Origin: Halodesulfurarchaeum sp. HSR-GB
GTDB lineage: Archaea > Halobacteriota > Halobacteria > Halobacteriales > Halobacteriaceae
DNA length: 64,000 nucleotides
Assembly (NCBI RefSeq): GCF_031432215.1
Contig: NZ_JAVKGN010000001.1
Coordinates: 1,103,421-1,167,420 of the forward strand
Direction of reading: 5' to 3'
The position numbers were made by a program, and so were the translations under genes. Under the pieces are notes generated by a model. It made no database searches. It had not been told where the DNA came from and saw only the letters and a list, made by a program, of their open reading frames with translations. Shown here piece after piece: positions 34,204-43,150 of the stretch (positions are counted from its first letter, which is position 1; the number at the start of each line of letters is the position of its first letter).

Positions 34204-36027
34204 TCAGACCAGACCAGCCAGTCGGAAGCCCACCCAGGTGATCCCCACCAGCACGCCCGAGTGCAGCAGGGCCTCGTAGACCCCGCGGCCGGTGAGCCCG
34301 GCGAACCAGCCACTGGCGAGCATCGTCGCCTGTGTGAGGACATAGAAGAGCGGCCGTTTCTGGCCGGGCGCTTCCATAGCCGTCACCGTCACGCCGGCGA
34401 CCGGGCCGGTGGGACTGGCCGTGTCGAGGACCATGAGATTCACCGCGACGACGATCGCCACGATCAGCAGGGCAACCGTCCAGCCCACCAGGATCACCAC
34501 GGGAAACCGGGAGCGGCGGGCCCGATCGGCGTGAACGAGTCGCCCCGTCTCGGTCTGGAGGTGGGCCACGGCCGTCCGGGCGTCGGCACCGGCCTCGATC
34601 GCGCCGATGGCCAGCCCCACCGTTCGGCCGGCGAAGGGTGTCCCGATTCGGCCGACGAACCGTTCGAGGGCTTCCGTCCGGCCGCCGGTCGGCCCATGGA
34701 CGAGTTTGAGGTCCACGGCGAGCTTTCTGATCGGCTCCTGCAGCGGTCCGTAGGACTCCTCGGTTGCGATCTCCGCGACGGCCTGACGGAGGGGGCGACC
34801 GCTCTCGAGTCGCTCGGACAGGCTGTGGACGAACCCGGGGAGCGCCCGATCGATGCGGGCACGACGGCGGGCCCGCCGCACGTCCACGAGCCCGGTTGGG
34901 ACTGCGACGGCCACGTAGGCCCCGAGGAGCAAAGTGGAAACCGCACCACCGGAGAGAAGTCCCAAGCCGAGCGCGCCGAGGGCAACCGGGAGCAGGACGA
35001 GCAGGGCGTTTGTCGGGTTGCTGGGACTCGATTGCAGGACCGCGATCGGGCTCTGGGCTGGGGCCGGTGCGGCCCAACGATGGCCACTCGGTCGGAGGAG
35101 GAAGGCAAATAGCGCTGCCACGGCCCCGAGCAGGACGATGCCGACGCTGCCGACTCCGGCCAGGAGCCCGTCGAACTGTGGGCGGCCGAATTCGAGCGCC
35201 GTTGGAACCGTATCCGGGAAGACGATCGAGACGCCGGCCAGACCGAGGAGGAGGAACAGCGGCCCGACCAGCAGCAGCACGAACAGTCCAACCACTGTCC
35301 GGAGGTAGGACGCCTCCCGTCTGTGTCGCTGTTCGTCCTCGACGGCGAGCAGCCGACTCTCGTCGGCCAGAAACTCTCTGAGTGCTGTGTCTCCCTCGCG
35401 ACGCCGTTCGATGAACGTCAGGAGAAACGGCGCGAGTGATTCGGTCGCAGGCGTGTCACGGGCCTCCCGCCTGATCGCCGATTCCACGCTCCCCGTGAAT
35501 TGCTGCCGACGGCGGATCCGTCTCGCGCTGTTGGCCATCGCGCCGTGCACGCGCTCGTTGTCGGCGATCCGCTCGAAGAGCCGGGCGGGATCGACCGTTC
35601 CAGCCGCCGTCACGTGGAGATATCTGACCGCCCCCGGGAGCGTGTGCTCGATCTGTGTCCGTCGCCGACGGACGAGATACTCCAGCGCGAGACTCGCCCC
35701 GCGCCGGAGCAGGTATTTGGCGAGTCCACCGACGAACAGCCCGACCGCCAGGCTCCCTGCCAGGACGGCCCCGGATCCGTCGATAGCGGGGGCCGAGAAC
35801 TGAACCGACCGGAGGAAATTCCGAGCTGCGAGCGCTCCTGTGGCACCCGCAGCGAGGGCGACGAGCCAGGAGAGTGCGTACTGACCGAGCAGATGGGTCT
35901 CGAAGGAGTGGGACAGCCCGAGGGCCCGAAAGCGGGTGCGGTCCCGCTCGTGACGGGCCGAATCGACGTGTCGACCGAAGAGCCGAAAGGCGAACTGGCC
36001 GAGCCGGTCAGGAACTCGCCGGCTCAT
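34204..36027 (-). CDS. TadC/GspF-type pilus membrane platform protein
   Basis: 607 residues with two T2SSF-like repeats. Each has a cytoplasmic helical bundle, seen in ESLAPFLLTFIERRREGD and in SLSERLESGRPLRQAVAEIA, and together there are about eight to nine hydrophobic helices. It would be the inner-membrane platform of a type IV pilus or Tad-like machine. It overlaps the upstream ATPase-like gene by 4 nt. Length and duplication match archaeal TadC/PilC proteins. No pilin gene with a class III signal peptide is seen nearby. Confidence 0.85.
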   Translation of the reverse strand: MSRRVPDRLGQFAFRLFGRHVDSARHERDRTRFRALGLSHSFETHLLGQYALSWLVALAAGATGALAARNFLRSVQFSAPAIDGSGAVLAGSLAVGLFVGGLAKYLLRRGASLALEYLVRRRRTQIEHTLPGAVRYLHVTAAGTVDPARLFERIADNERVHGAMANSARRIRRRQQFTGSVESAIRREARDTPATESLAPFLLTFIERRREGDTALREFLADESRLLAVEDEQRHRREASYLRTVVGLFVLLLVGPLFLLLGLAGVSIVFPDTVPTALEFGRPQFDGLLAGVGSVGIVLLGAVAALFAFLLRPSGHRWAAPAPAQSPIAVLQSSPSNPTNALLVLLPVALGALGLGLLSGGAVSTLLLGAYVAVAVPTGLVDVRRARRRARIDRALPGFVHSLSERLESGRPLRQAVAEIATEESYGPLQEPIRKLAVDLKLVHGPTGGRTEALERFVGRIGTPFAGRTVGLAIGAIEAGADARTAVAHLQTETGRLVHADRARRSRFPVVILVGWTVALLIVAIVVAVNLMVLDTASPTGPVAGVTVTAMEAPGQKRPLFYVLTQATMLASGWFAGLTGRGVYEALLHSGVLVGITWVGFRLAGLV

Positions 36028-38078
36028 TGCTCCCAGTTTCGGATCCGTTCGATGGTCGCGGCTTCGTCCGTCCGCAGGTCGGCGAGAAAGCCCATGAGAC
36101 GCTCCCGGTCGGTCGAGTCCCCGGTCAGGAGGTACTCGACGTACTGCCGGCGCCGCTCGAAGGCGACTGCCGCTGGACCCACCCCGGTTTCAGGGCTCGC
36201 GGCAAGTGTCCGGGCGAACCGGCTGGAGAGTGCCCCGTCTTCCTCGGTGTCGAAGAGCCGCTCGAACTCCGGGCCGGGTTTTCGTTCGGCTCGCTCGCCG
36301 TCGGGCGATACTGGGACCCACCCCGTCGCGGTTTCGTCCGCCTTCGGCGGTGGCAGTTCGACCACGAGATCCACACCGGCCGTGAACTCCTGAACGATCC
36401 CGGCCTGGGACACCAGGTGAGCAAACAGGGACCGATCGGCAGCTCTCGCCGCCGCGAAGGCGGGTCGGCCGCTCGCGACGACACTCCCGAGTTGTTCGAG
36501 GGCCTCGGGGGTGTTCAGGCCGCTCAAAACGGCGACGTCGGGGTGCAACGCGTCCCGTTCGGTCCGCCGGTCCCACCCCCGGTCACCGTCCCGACGGGGG
36601 ACCGAGATGGCCGTCTCGTGTGGCAAGTCGACCTGCGAGTCGCCGGCCCCAATCTCGACCGGGCGGTCGGCGGCGGGGATGAATGGCGTGTGCGCGCCCA
36701 GTGCGGCGGTCGGTTCGGCATCCACCGGGCCCACGAACACGACCGTGCCCCGATTCGCGGCCGCGGTCCAGATTCCCGCGACGAGCTCGGGATCGAGTTG
36801 GTTCCGTTCGACGAGCGCCATTGGGGTCGGGGGCGTCTCGCGCTCGGCCGTGATCGAGACGTGCCCGCGCTCCGCTCTGTCGGGCAGGGACACCGAGCAG
36901 TGCATCTCCCGACGACCCGACTTCGTGTCCCGTTCGAGTGTCACGGTGGTCGCCGGCCGATGGACGCTCAACTCGACGCCGCCCTCCGCTGCGAGCGAGC
37001 GGGTCAGCGCGACGAATTCGGCCGTGTCGTCGATCGAGAGGGTCGTCGGCATCCGGGTGTCCCCAACCGTGGTTCCCCGATGAGAGACGACCGTGATACG
37101 GTCGCCGACACGGTTGACCTCGACCGACCGGACTGCGGGATCGCGAAGTGGAATCGTCAGTTTCCCGTCCCCGAGCAGGTCTCGAAGCACGTAGTAGGTC
37201 AGGGCGTCGAGGCGCTCGCTCCGGGACGCTGGGGTGAGCGATCCGGAACGGGACCGACGGGGGAGCGGAAGCCGATCGGCCAGCCGGGCAAGGGGCCGGG
37301 TGCCGATTCGACGGTTGAGCAACGTTCGAGCACGTTCGGCCACGCTGTGGATCTCGTCGTCCAGGATCCCGGCGGGCGGGGATTCGAGGAGGCGGTCGAG
37401 GACGGTCTCGATCAGCGCTCGATCCCCGGGGAGCAGGTCCGGCTCCTCGACGACGTAGCTCACCTCGAAGGTGTCCGCGCCCAGGAGGTGTCCGCGGACC
37501 ACCGTGACCGGGATCTCGAACCCGGCGAAGGGGACTGTCTCTCGACGCAGGCGCTCACCGAGAAACCGGTCGAGGAAGGGCGTGTCGTCCGGCAGGTCGG
37601 TGATCGCGGGCGCGAAATCCCGGGTGTGTACCGCGAGCCGATCCGCGTTCGTGTCGGCGATTCGGACCCGGTCGTCAAGCGCCAACGGCGTCAGGTCCCC
37701 GAGTGCCCGCAACGACGCGAGCAGGTGGTACTGGAGCCGTCGCCGGCTGGCCGGTCGCCGATCGTCGAGTTCTGGCAGCCGGTCCCGGAGGCGACTGGGC
37801 AGGCCGTCGGTTACGCGCTCGACGGCCCCCGCCCGGGTTCGTGGTCGGCTGATCGTGGCGTCCTCGAATCGCCGTTCGATCCGTTCCTGGGTCGCTTTCT
37901 CCCGTTCGCTCAGCGACGGTGTCCGGGTGTGATACCGATATCCCTCGCCCTGTTCGCTGACGGTCGCGACGATCCCGTTCGAGACGGCGTACTGCGAGCG
38001 GACCGCTGGGGCGTACCAGGCCGTCCGATCGTCGGGTGGGACCGGCCCCGGCACGGACGCCGGCAACTCCTCGCTCAT
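36024..38078 (-). CDS. PilB/GspE-like secretion ATPase homologue lacking Walker motifs
   Basis: 684 residues. The region from about 300 to 600 follows archaeal type II/IV secretion ATPases: LRDPAVRSVEVNRVGDRI, ELSVHRPATTVTLE, TPMALVERNQLDPE and VDLPHETAISVPR all have counterparts. At the P-loop, however, residues 450-457 read GPVDAEPT instead of G-x4-G-K-T. The Walker B region near Asp514 reads DVAVLSGLN, lacking the usual hhGEVR. The protein is therefore probably catalytically inactive. The ATG at 38078 was chosen over one 42 nt upstream. It is coupled to the TadC-like gene. Confidence 0.8.
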   Translation of the reverse strand: MSEELPASVPGPVPPDDRTAWYAPAVRSQYAVSNGIVATVSEQGEGYRYHTRTPSLSEREKATQERIERRFEDATISRPRTRAGAVERVTDGLPSRLRDRLPELDDRRPASRRRLQYHLLASLRALGDLTPLALDDRVRIADTNADRLAVHTRDFAPAITDLPDDTPFLDRFLGERLRRETVPFAGFEIPVTVVRGHLLGADTFEVSYVVEEPDLLPGDRALIETVLDRLLESPPAGILDDEIHSVAERARTLLNRRIGTRPLARLADRLPLPRRSRSGSLTPASRSERLDALTYYVLRDLLGDGKLTIPLRDPAVRSVEVNRVGDRITVVSHRGTTVGDTRMPTTLSIDDTAEFVALTRSLAAEGGVELSVHRPATTVTLERDTKSGRREMHCSVSLPDRAERGHVSITAERETPPTPMALVERNQLDPELVAGIWTAAANRGTVVFVGPVDAEPTAALGAHTPFIPAADRPVEIGAGDSQVDLPHETAISVPRRDGDRGWDRRTERDALHPDVAVLSGLNTPEALEQLGSVVASGRPAFAAARAADRSLFAHLVSQAGIVQEFTAGVDLVVELPPPKADETATGWVPVSPDGERAERKPGPEFERLFDTEEDGALSSRFARTLAASPETGVGPAAVAFERRRQYVEYLLTGDSTDRERLMGFLADLRTDEAATIERIRNWEQ

Positions 38079-38308
38079 GGGGGCTCTTTGCCCCGCCCCG
38101 GTTTGTAAACGCTCCCACATCGAGGCAAACGTATGCGAAAATTGAACTGCCTGCTATCGAAGCTCGATCGCCGATTGCAGCGGTATCGAGAAACCGAGTC
38201 TCGAAACCTCTCTGGAATCCAATCCGGACAGCAAGGCCTGAAGCCGCCGGGCTGATCTCGGTTCGGAACCGAAACGGACAAAGGGGCCTGCAGGTAACGA
38301 TTAGCTGC

Positions 38309-38393
38309 GCCGAGGTAGCCTAGCCCGGCCAAGGCGGTTGCTTCGAGAGCAACTGTCCGTCAGGACTCGTGCGTTCAAATCGCACCCTCGGCG
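38309..38393 (+). tRNA. tRNA-Ser (CGA)
   Basis: 85 nt, class II. The acceptor arms GCCGAGG and CCTCGGC pair fully with discriminator G, as expected for Ser. The anticodon arm GTTGC-TTCGAGA-GCAAC gives anticodon CGA. A long variable arm (TGTCCGTCAGGACTCGTG region) and the T arm GTGCG-TTCAAAT-CGCAC complete it. The convergent aldehyde dehydrogenase gene ends 7 nt downstream. The 230 nt before it (38079-38308) hold no gene that I can support. Confidence 0.96.
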
Positions 38394-38400
38394 CTTTTCC

Positions 38401-39966
38401 TTACCGCAATCCAGGTAGCCGATCGAGGAGCCGAAGCATCCACACCATTCCCGATTCGTACCAATCATTCGGGAGCCAGCGCGGTGGGTGAATCGACGGC
38501 CCACGTTGTTCGGAGACCGTTCGGGATTCGGTGTATTTCAGCACGCCTTCCGGCCCGTGGCGCCGCCCAATTCCCGAGTCCCGCATGCCGCCCATGGGTG
38601 CGTCGATCGACCCCCAGGCGGGAGCGTAGGCCCCGTTGACGTTGACGGTCCCACACTCGATCCGGCTGGCGAGTTCTCGTCCACGTTCGGGCGTGCCCGT
38701 AAAGATGCTCGCGTTGAGCCCGTAGTCGGTGTCGTTGGCCATTTCGACGGCTTCGCTCGTGGCGTCAAACGGTTCGACGGTCACCACGGGTCCGAACGTT
38801 TCCTCCCGTGTGATGGTCATCGAGGGGTCCACGTTCGTCAGAACGGTCGGTTCGTACACGTACGGACCGACAACCGGACGATGTCGACCGCCGACCTCGA
38901 CTGTCGCCCCGGATTCGGTCGCGTCTTCGACGTGTGCTTTCACCGTGGCCAGTTGCGCTGGGCCGATCAGCGAGCCGACGTCCGGCCCGTAGTCGTAACT
39001 GAGCCCCAGTTCGAGTGCTTCGATCCGTTCGACCAGCAGATCCACGAACGGTTCGAACACCTCTCGGCTCACATAGAGCCGTTCGAGGGCGAGACAGAGC
39101 TGGCCGGCGTTCCCGAACGAGCCGTGGATCACCGCCTCGACTGCCCGGTCCAGATCCGCGTCGGCCAGGACGATCATGGGGTTCTTGCCACCGAGTTCGA
39201 GTGTCGCGTCGATCAGGTTCTCCCCGGCCAGACTGGCGACCGTTCGCCCGGTTTCTGTACTCCCGGTGAAGACAACGAAATCGACCCGATCGACGAGCGC
39301 CGGGCCCACTGTCCCACCCGGCCCCGTCACCACCTGGAAGACGTCCTCCGGGAGGCCAGCCCGTCTGAGGAGGGTCCGGACCAGCAGGGCGGTAAACGGT
39401 GTCGCACTCGCCGGCGTCAGTACGACGGCGTTGCCCGCGAGCAGCGCCGGGATCGCATCAGCGATCGACAGGGTCAATGGATAGTTCCACGGCGAAATCA
39501 CCCCGACGACCCCCACCGGCGGGTGCTCGACGGTCGTCCGGGTCAGGAACGGGATCGCACCCCGACGGCGTTCGGGTTCGAGCAGGGCCGTTCGGTGCCC
39601 GTAGTATCGGGCGGTGTTCGCGACGTCCAACACCTCGTTGAGAGCGTCGAGGCGGGACTTCCCGGTCTCCAGTTGAATCAGGTCGAGTACGGTGGCTCGT
39701 TCGTCGAGGATCGTGTCATGAAACCGGCGGAGGATCCGGGCGCGGGATTCGACCGGGAGAGTCGCCCAGGACTGCTGGGCAGTGCGGGCCCGGGCCACTG
39801 CTTCGGCCACGTCGGTTTCGGTTCCGGACGGAACCGACCCGATTTCGGCATCCGTCCCGGGGGCCCGGACCGAAATGGACTCCCGCTCGCCAGCCGTCCG
39901 AACCGTGTCCGCGAGTCGGGATAGCTCGCTCTCGGAGACGCGTGGCGGGAACTGGGCGACTGTCAT
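38401..39966 (-). CDS. NAD(P)-dependent aldehyde dehydrogenase (succinate-semialdehyde type)
   Basis: 521 residues. The fold shows GVISPWNYPLTL (cofactor/substrate region), FTGSTETGRTVAS for nucleotide binding, the general base in LELGGKNP, and the catalytic Cys in NAGQLCLALERLYV. The family is close to succinate-semialdehyde/medium-chain aldehyde dehydrogenases, but the substrate is not certain. It has a C-terminal extension of about 30 residues beyond the usual end (PRWLPNDWYESGMVWMLRLL). It is convergent with tRNA-Ser. Confidence 0.9.
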   Translation of the reverse strand: MTVAQFPPRVSESELSRLADTVRTAGERESISVRAPGTDAEIGSVPSGTETDVAEAVARARTAQQSWATLPVESRARILRRFHDTILDERATVLDLIQLETGKSRLDALNEVLDVANTARYYGHRTALLEPERRRGAIPFLTRTTVEHPPVGVVGVISPWNYPLTLSIADAIPALLAGNAVVLTPASATPFTALLVRTLLRRAGLPEDVFQVVTGPGGTVGPALVDRVDFVVFTGSTETGRTVASLAGENLIDATLELGGKNPMIVLADADLDRAVEAVIHGSFGNAGQLCLALERLYVSREVFEPFVDLLVERIEALELGLSYDYGPDVGSLIGPAQLATVKAHVEDATESGATVEVGGRHRPVVGPYVYEPTVLTNVDPSMTITREETFGPVVTVEPFDATSEAVEMANDTDYGLNASIFTGTPERGRELASRIECGTVNVNGAYAPAWGSIDAPMGGMRDSGIGRRHGPEGVLKYTESRTVSEQRGPSIHPPRWLPNDWYESGMVWMLRLLDRLPGLR

Positions 39967-40019
39967 TCTATCACGATAGGCCCCCGCGTACCAATAGTGT
40001 CGGGGGCCACCCGAACGTG

Positions 40020-41531
40020 TCAGTCGTCGGCCGGGAGCGCCGGGTCGTCCTCGGTGGCCAGCAGGCGATCGAGCCCGTCAACGATCGCATGGACGCTGCC
40101 CAGCGTGATGTCCGCCTCGCTGCCCGTCGCGGCGACCGAGCGGTCGCCCCGCGAGAGGGTGACCTCGACGGTGACGACGGCGTCGGTGCCGCCGGTGATC
40201 GCATCGACGTGATACTCCTGGAGGTGGAAGGTCAGATTCCCCAGGGCCTTCTTCACCGCCTTCATCGCGGCGTCGACCGGCCCGCTTCCGGTGCCGCTCG
40301 CGACCCGCTCGACGTCGCCCACGCGCAACCGGACGCCCGCGGTCGGAGTGCTCGACCCGCTTGTCGCGGTGAGATCGAGCAGTTCGACCTGGCGCTCGCG
40401 GTCCACGTCGGTCACGTCCTCGGCGATGGCGAGCAGGTCCGTGTCCGTCACACGCTTGCCGCGCTCGCCGAGGGCCTTCACCCGCGAGACGATCGCTTCG
40501 AGCTGGTCTTCGGTCACCGAGACGTCTTGCTCGTCGAGCGCGGCGCGCACCCCGGCCCGGCCGGCGTGTTTGCCCAGGACGAGCCGTCGCTCCCGCCCGA
40601 CCGCCTCCGGCGGGTAGGGCTCGTACATGCGCTCGTCCTTGAGCGTGCCGTCGGTGTGGATCCCGCTCTCGTGGGCGAAGGCGTTCTGTCCGCTCACGGC
40701 CTTGTTCGGCGGGAGTTCCATCCCCATCGCGTCCGCGACCAGGCTGGAGAGCCCGTAGAGGGACTCGGTCTCGACCGTCTCGATATCGTAGCCGTGCCAC
40801 AGGGACACGACGACTTCCTCGAGGGCCACGTTCCCCGCGCGCTCGCCGATGCCGTTGACGGTCGCGTGGACGAGGTCCGCGCCCTCGCCCACGCCCGCGA
40901 GCGCGTTCATGAGTGCGAGGCCCAGGTCGTCGTGAGTGTGGACACTTACCGGGCCCAGGTCGGCCAGGCCGGCCACTGCCTCGGCGACCTGGTCCGGGCT
41001 CGCGTGGCCGACCGTGTCGGCGTAGGCGAACCGGTCGGCCCCCGCGTCGTGGGAGACCGCCGCGAGTTCCTGGAGAAAGTCGGGGTCCGCCCGGCTCCCG
41101 TCCTCGCCGATCACCTCGACCCAGAGACCGTGGTCGGTGGCGTACTCGACGAGTTCGGCCGTGGTCTCCTGGACCCCGGTCTTCGTGGTTCCCACCTTCG
41201 TCTCGACGTGGCGGTCGCTGGCCGGCACGACCAGGTTGATGCCGTCCACGTCGGCATCGAGCGCGAGGTCGACGTCGTGTTGGACCCCGCGCGCGAAGCT
41301 GGTCACCGTCGCGTCGAGGTGCTGGCTGGTGACCTGCTCGATGGCCCGCTGCTCGCCCGGGCCGGTACAGGCACTGCCCGCCTCGATGACCGAGACGCCC
41401 GCGTCGTCCAGTGCGCGGGCGATCTCGACTTTCTCGGCTGCGGTGAGGGACACACCTGGGGCTTGCTCGCCGTCCCTGAGCGTGGTATCGAGGAGCTGTA
41501 CGTCGCTGTCGGGGGGTGCGTTAGACTGCAC
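40020..41531 (-). CDS. 2-isopropylmalate/(R)-citramalate synthase family enzyme
   Basis: Claisen-type condensing enzyme for the leucine or isoleucine pathway, 503 residues. [14 protein letters not shown] is the N-terminal metal/substrate motif, [12 protein letters not shown] and [16 protein letters not shown] are family signatures, and a LeuA allosteric domain occupies the last 120 residues. Haloarchaeal members are often named CimA, but sequence alone does not separate citramalate from isopropylmalate activity. Start GTG at 41531 is preferred; a TTG lies two codons upstream. A TATA-like TAATTTAAG lies about 70 nt upstream. Confidence 0.9.
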   Translation of the reverse strand: MQSNAPPDSDVQLLDTTLRDGEQAPGVSLTAAEKVEIARALDDAGVSVIEAGSACTGPGEQRAIEQVTSQHLDATVTSFARGVQHDVDLALDADVDGINLVVPASDRHVETKVGTTKTGVQETTAELVEYATDHGLWVEVIGEDGSRADPDFLQELAAVSHDAGADRFAYADTVGHASPDQVAEAVAGLADLGPVSVHTHDDLGLALMNALAGVGEGADLVHATVNGIGERAGNVALEEVVVSLWHGYDIETVETESLYGLSSLVADAMGMELPPNKAVSGQNAFAHESGIHTDGTLKDERMYEPYPPEAVGRERRLVLGKHAGRAGVRAALDEQDVSVTEDQLEAIVSRVKALGERGKRVTDTDLLAIAEDVTDVDRERQVELLDLTATSGSSTPTAGVRLRVGDVERVASGTGSGPVDAAMKAVKKALGNLTFHLQEYHVDAITGGTDAVVTVEVTLSRGDRSVAATGSEADITLGSVHAIVDGLDRLLATEDDPALPADD

Positions 41532-41630
41532 CCGCAATAAATCGATCCGTGGTCATCGCTGCCACACGTCGTCGAATGCGACCTGGCTACTTAAATTACA
41601 CCAGTCGAACCCGGGATGCAATATTTGCCG

Positions 41631-41978
41631 TCACTCCCGCAGTTCCACGCGATCACCGGGTGAAACGGCGTCGGCCGCGCCCGCGGGCAGTTCGACGATT
41701 CGGTCCGCACGATGGCGCTCGAACCCGGTCCAGGGCTGGAGCCGTGTGACGGCCGTCACCGTCTCGTCGACGAGCCAGAGCACGTCGATCGGCACGCGGA
41801 CGAAGAGCATGTGGACGCCGCGTTTCTTGGCTGCCTCGAAGGGAAAGACCAGTCCGTAGGACGCTGGGAGCGACGAGCGGAACATCACGCCCTGGAGTTT
41901 CTGCCTGAACGACGCCGCGATCGAGACGTCCGTCGCGAGCGTGCGTGTCTCGCCGTCCGCGACGTGAACGAGGTGCAC
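41631..41978 (-). CDS. DUF192 family protein
   Basis: 115 residues matching DUF192 small beta proteins: RQKLQGVMFRSSLPASYGLVFPF and a terminal PAGAADAVSPGDRVEL. Function is unknown; homologues occur in bacteria, often exported, but no signal peptide is evident here. Start GTG at 41978 (VHLVHVADGET) was chosen because it gives the usual archaeal length. Divergent from the HNH-like gene. Confidence 0.85.
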   Translation of the reverse strand: MHLVHVADGETRTLATDVSIAASFRQKLQGVMFRSSLPASYGLVFPFEAAKKRGVHMLFVRVPIDVLWLVDETVTAVTRLQPWTGFERHRADRIVELPAGAADAVSPGDRVELRE

Positions 41979-42037
41979 GATTGCTGCTCTGACCGGCGGG
42001 GCGAAAAGAATTCCTCTCTGCCACTCGATTTTCGACC

Positions 42038-42556
42038 GTGAAGCGGACGCCAACCGGAACCAGTGTCGGGGTCGATGATCCCTACGCCCACGCGGGCCCC
42101 TGCGATCACGTCACCAGCGAGGGGCGGTGTCGATTCCCGCTGGACCGCCCCGGAGCGGATCCGCCGTTCGCCGATCGACGGCGAGCGGCCGACTTCGACT
42201 GTCTGGTCGGTGCGGCCGAGCGGGACTGGCAGGACTGTCCGCACTACCGGGACACGAGCACCGCCGAGACGTGTGCCCGCTGTGGGCTCGAAGAGCGTCG
42301 CCAGGCCCACGACGACTCCCGGCCCCTGCTCGAAGCCCACCACCTCGTGTACCCCGACGAAAAAGCTGTCTCCCACGAGATCACGGTCACGCTCTGTCGC
42401 TGGTGTCACGCCGCCGTCCACGACTCCTGGGGGCGGATCGACGACGACGCGAACCCGGTCCCCGAGGCCCTGGCCGCCGCGGAGGCCCGCCGGAGCGAGG
42501 AACTCTCGGAGCTGTCCTTCGAGTCGGCCGCCGACCGGTTCGATCGGGAGCCCTGA
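42038..42556 (+). CDS. HNH-like zinc/nuclease-fold protein
   Basis: 172 residues, starting with GTG. The centre has CARCGLEERRQAHD, then LEAHHLVYPDEKAVSHEITVTL and CRWCHAAVHD. Two Cys pairs plus a His-rich beta-beta-alpha layout resemble HNH endonucleases. Three further Cys/His sites occur in the N-terminal half (CDHVTSEGRC and DCPHY). The protein may be a conserved haloarchaeal DNA-binding protein and not an active nuclease. It is 41 nt upstream of guaAA. Confidence 0.7.
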   Translation: MKRTPTGTSVGVDDPYAHAGPCDHVTSEGRCRFPLDRPGADPPFADRRRAADFDCLVGAAERDWQDCPHYRDTSTAETCARCGLEERRQAHDDSRPLLEAHHLVYPDEKAVSHEITVTLCRWCHAAVHDSWGRIDDDANPVPEALAAAEARRSEELSELSFESAADRFDREP

Positions 42557-42597
42557 GAACGAATGGGTTTTTGAGTCCGTCCCGGGTAAGTCCGTCA

Positions 42598-43149
42598 ATG
42601 ATCGATATTCACGTCATCGACAATCACGGCCAGTTCACCCATCTGGAGCATCGGATGCTCCGGGATCTCGATGGGGTCTCGACGGAACTGATCGACAACG
42701 AGACACCCCCCGAGGAGATCGAGGCCGACGGCCTGGTCCTCTCCGGTGGGCCCTCCATCGAAGAGACGGGGAACTCGGCGGCGTACCTCGATCTGGACAT
42801 CCCCGTGCTCGGCATCTGTCTGGGCCATCAGCTCATCGCCCAGGAACTCGGCGGCGAGGTCGGCGAGGGCGATTACGGCGGGTACGCGGACGTCGAGGTC
42901 CGTATTTTGGACGAGACCGATCCGCTCGTGGGATCGCTCGCGCCCTCGATCCGAACCTGGGCGAGCCACGCCGACGAGGTACTGACGGTGCCGCCGGGCT
43001 TCGAGCGCACCGCCGAGAGCGACGTCTGCGGGGTCGAGGCGATGTCGGATACGGACCGGGACCTCTACGGCGTGCAGTGGCACCCCGAGGTCGCCCACAC
43101 CGAACGGGGCGAAGAGCTGTTCGCGAACTTCCGCGACATCTGTCAGTAA
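42598..43149 (+). CDS. guaAA: GMP synthase subunit A (glutamine amidotransferase)
   Basis: Class I glutaminase subunit that supplies ammonia for XMP to GMP conversion; archaea split GuaA into two proteins. The 183-residue product has the oxyanion-hole motif LVLSGGPSIE, the nucleophile in GICLGHQLIA (Cys of GICLGH), and the catalytic His/Glu in VQWHPEVAHTE. Start ATG at 42598 (MIDIHVIDNHGQ). The synthetase subunit is not in this window. The DUF2070 gene follows after one base. Confidence 0.95.
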   Translation: MIDIHVIDNHGQFTHLEHRMLRDLDGVSTELIDNETPPEEIEADGLVLSGGPSIEETGNSAAYLDLDIPVLGICLGHQLIAQELGGEVGEGDYGGYADVEVRILDETDPLVGSLAPSIRTWASHADEVLTVPPGFERTAESDVCGVEAMSDTDRDLYGVQWHPEVAHTERGEELFANFRDICQ

Positions 43150-43150
43150 C

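Noticed and set aside
35874..38108. Long plus-strand frame opposite the PilB-like gene (744 codons)
   Set aside because: The product is rich in Arg, Gly and Pro, typical of a frame shadow. The minus-strand protein aligns with secretion ATPases and is coupled to its neighbour.
39942..41540. Plus-strand frame opposite the citramalate synthase gene (532 codons)
   Set aside because: Shadow frame without motifs; the minus strand has clear HMGL/LeuA signatures.
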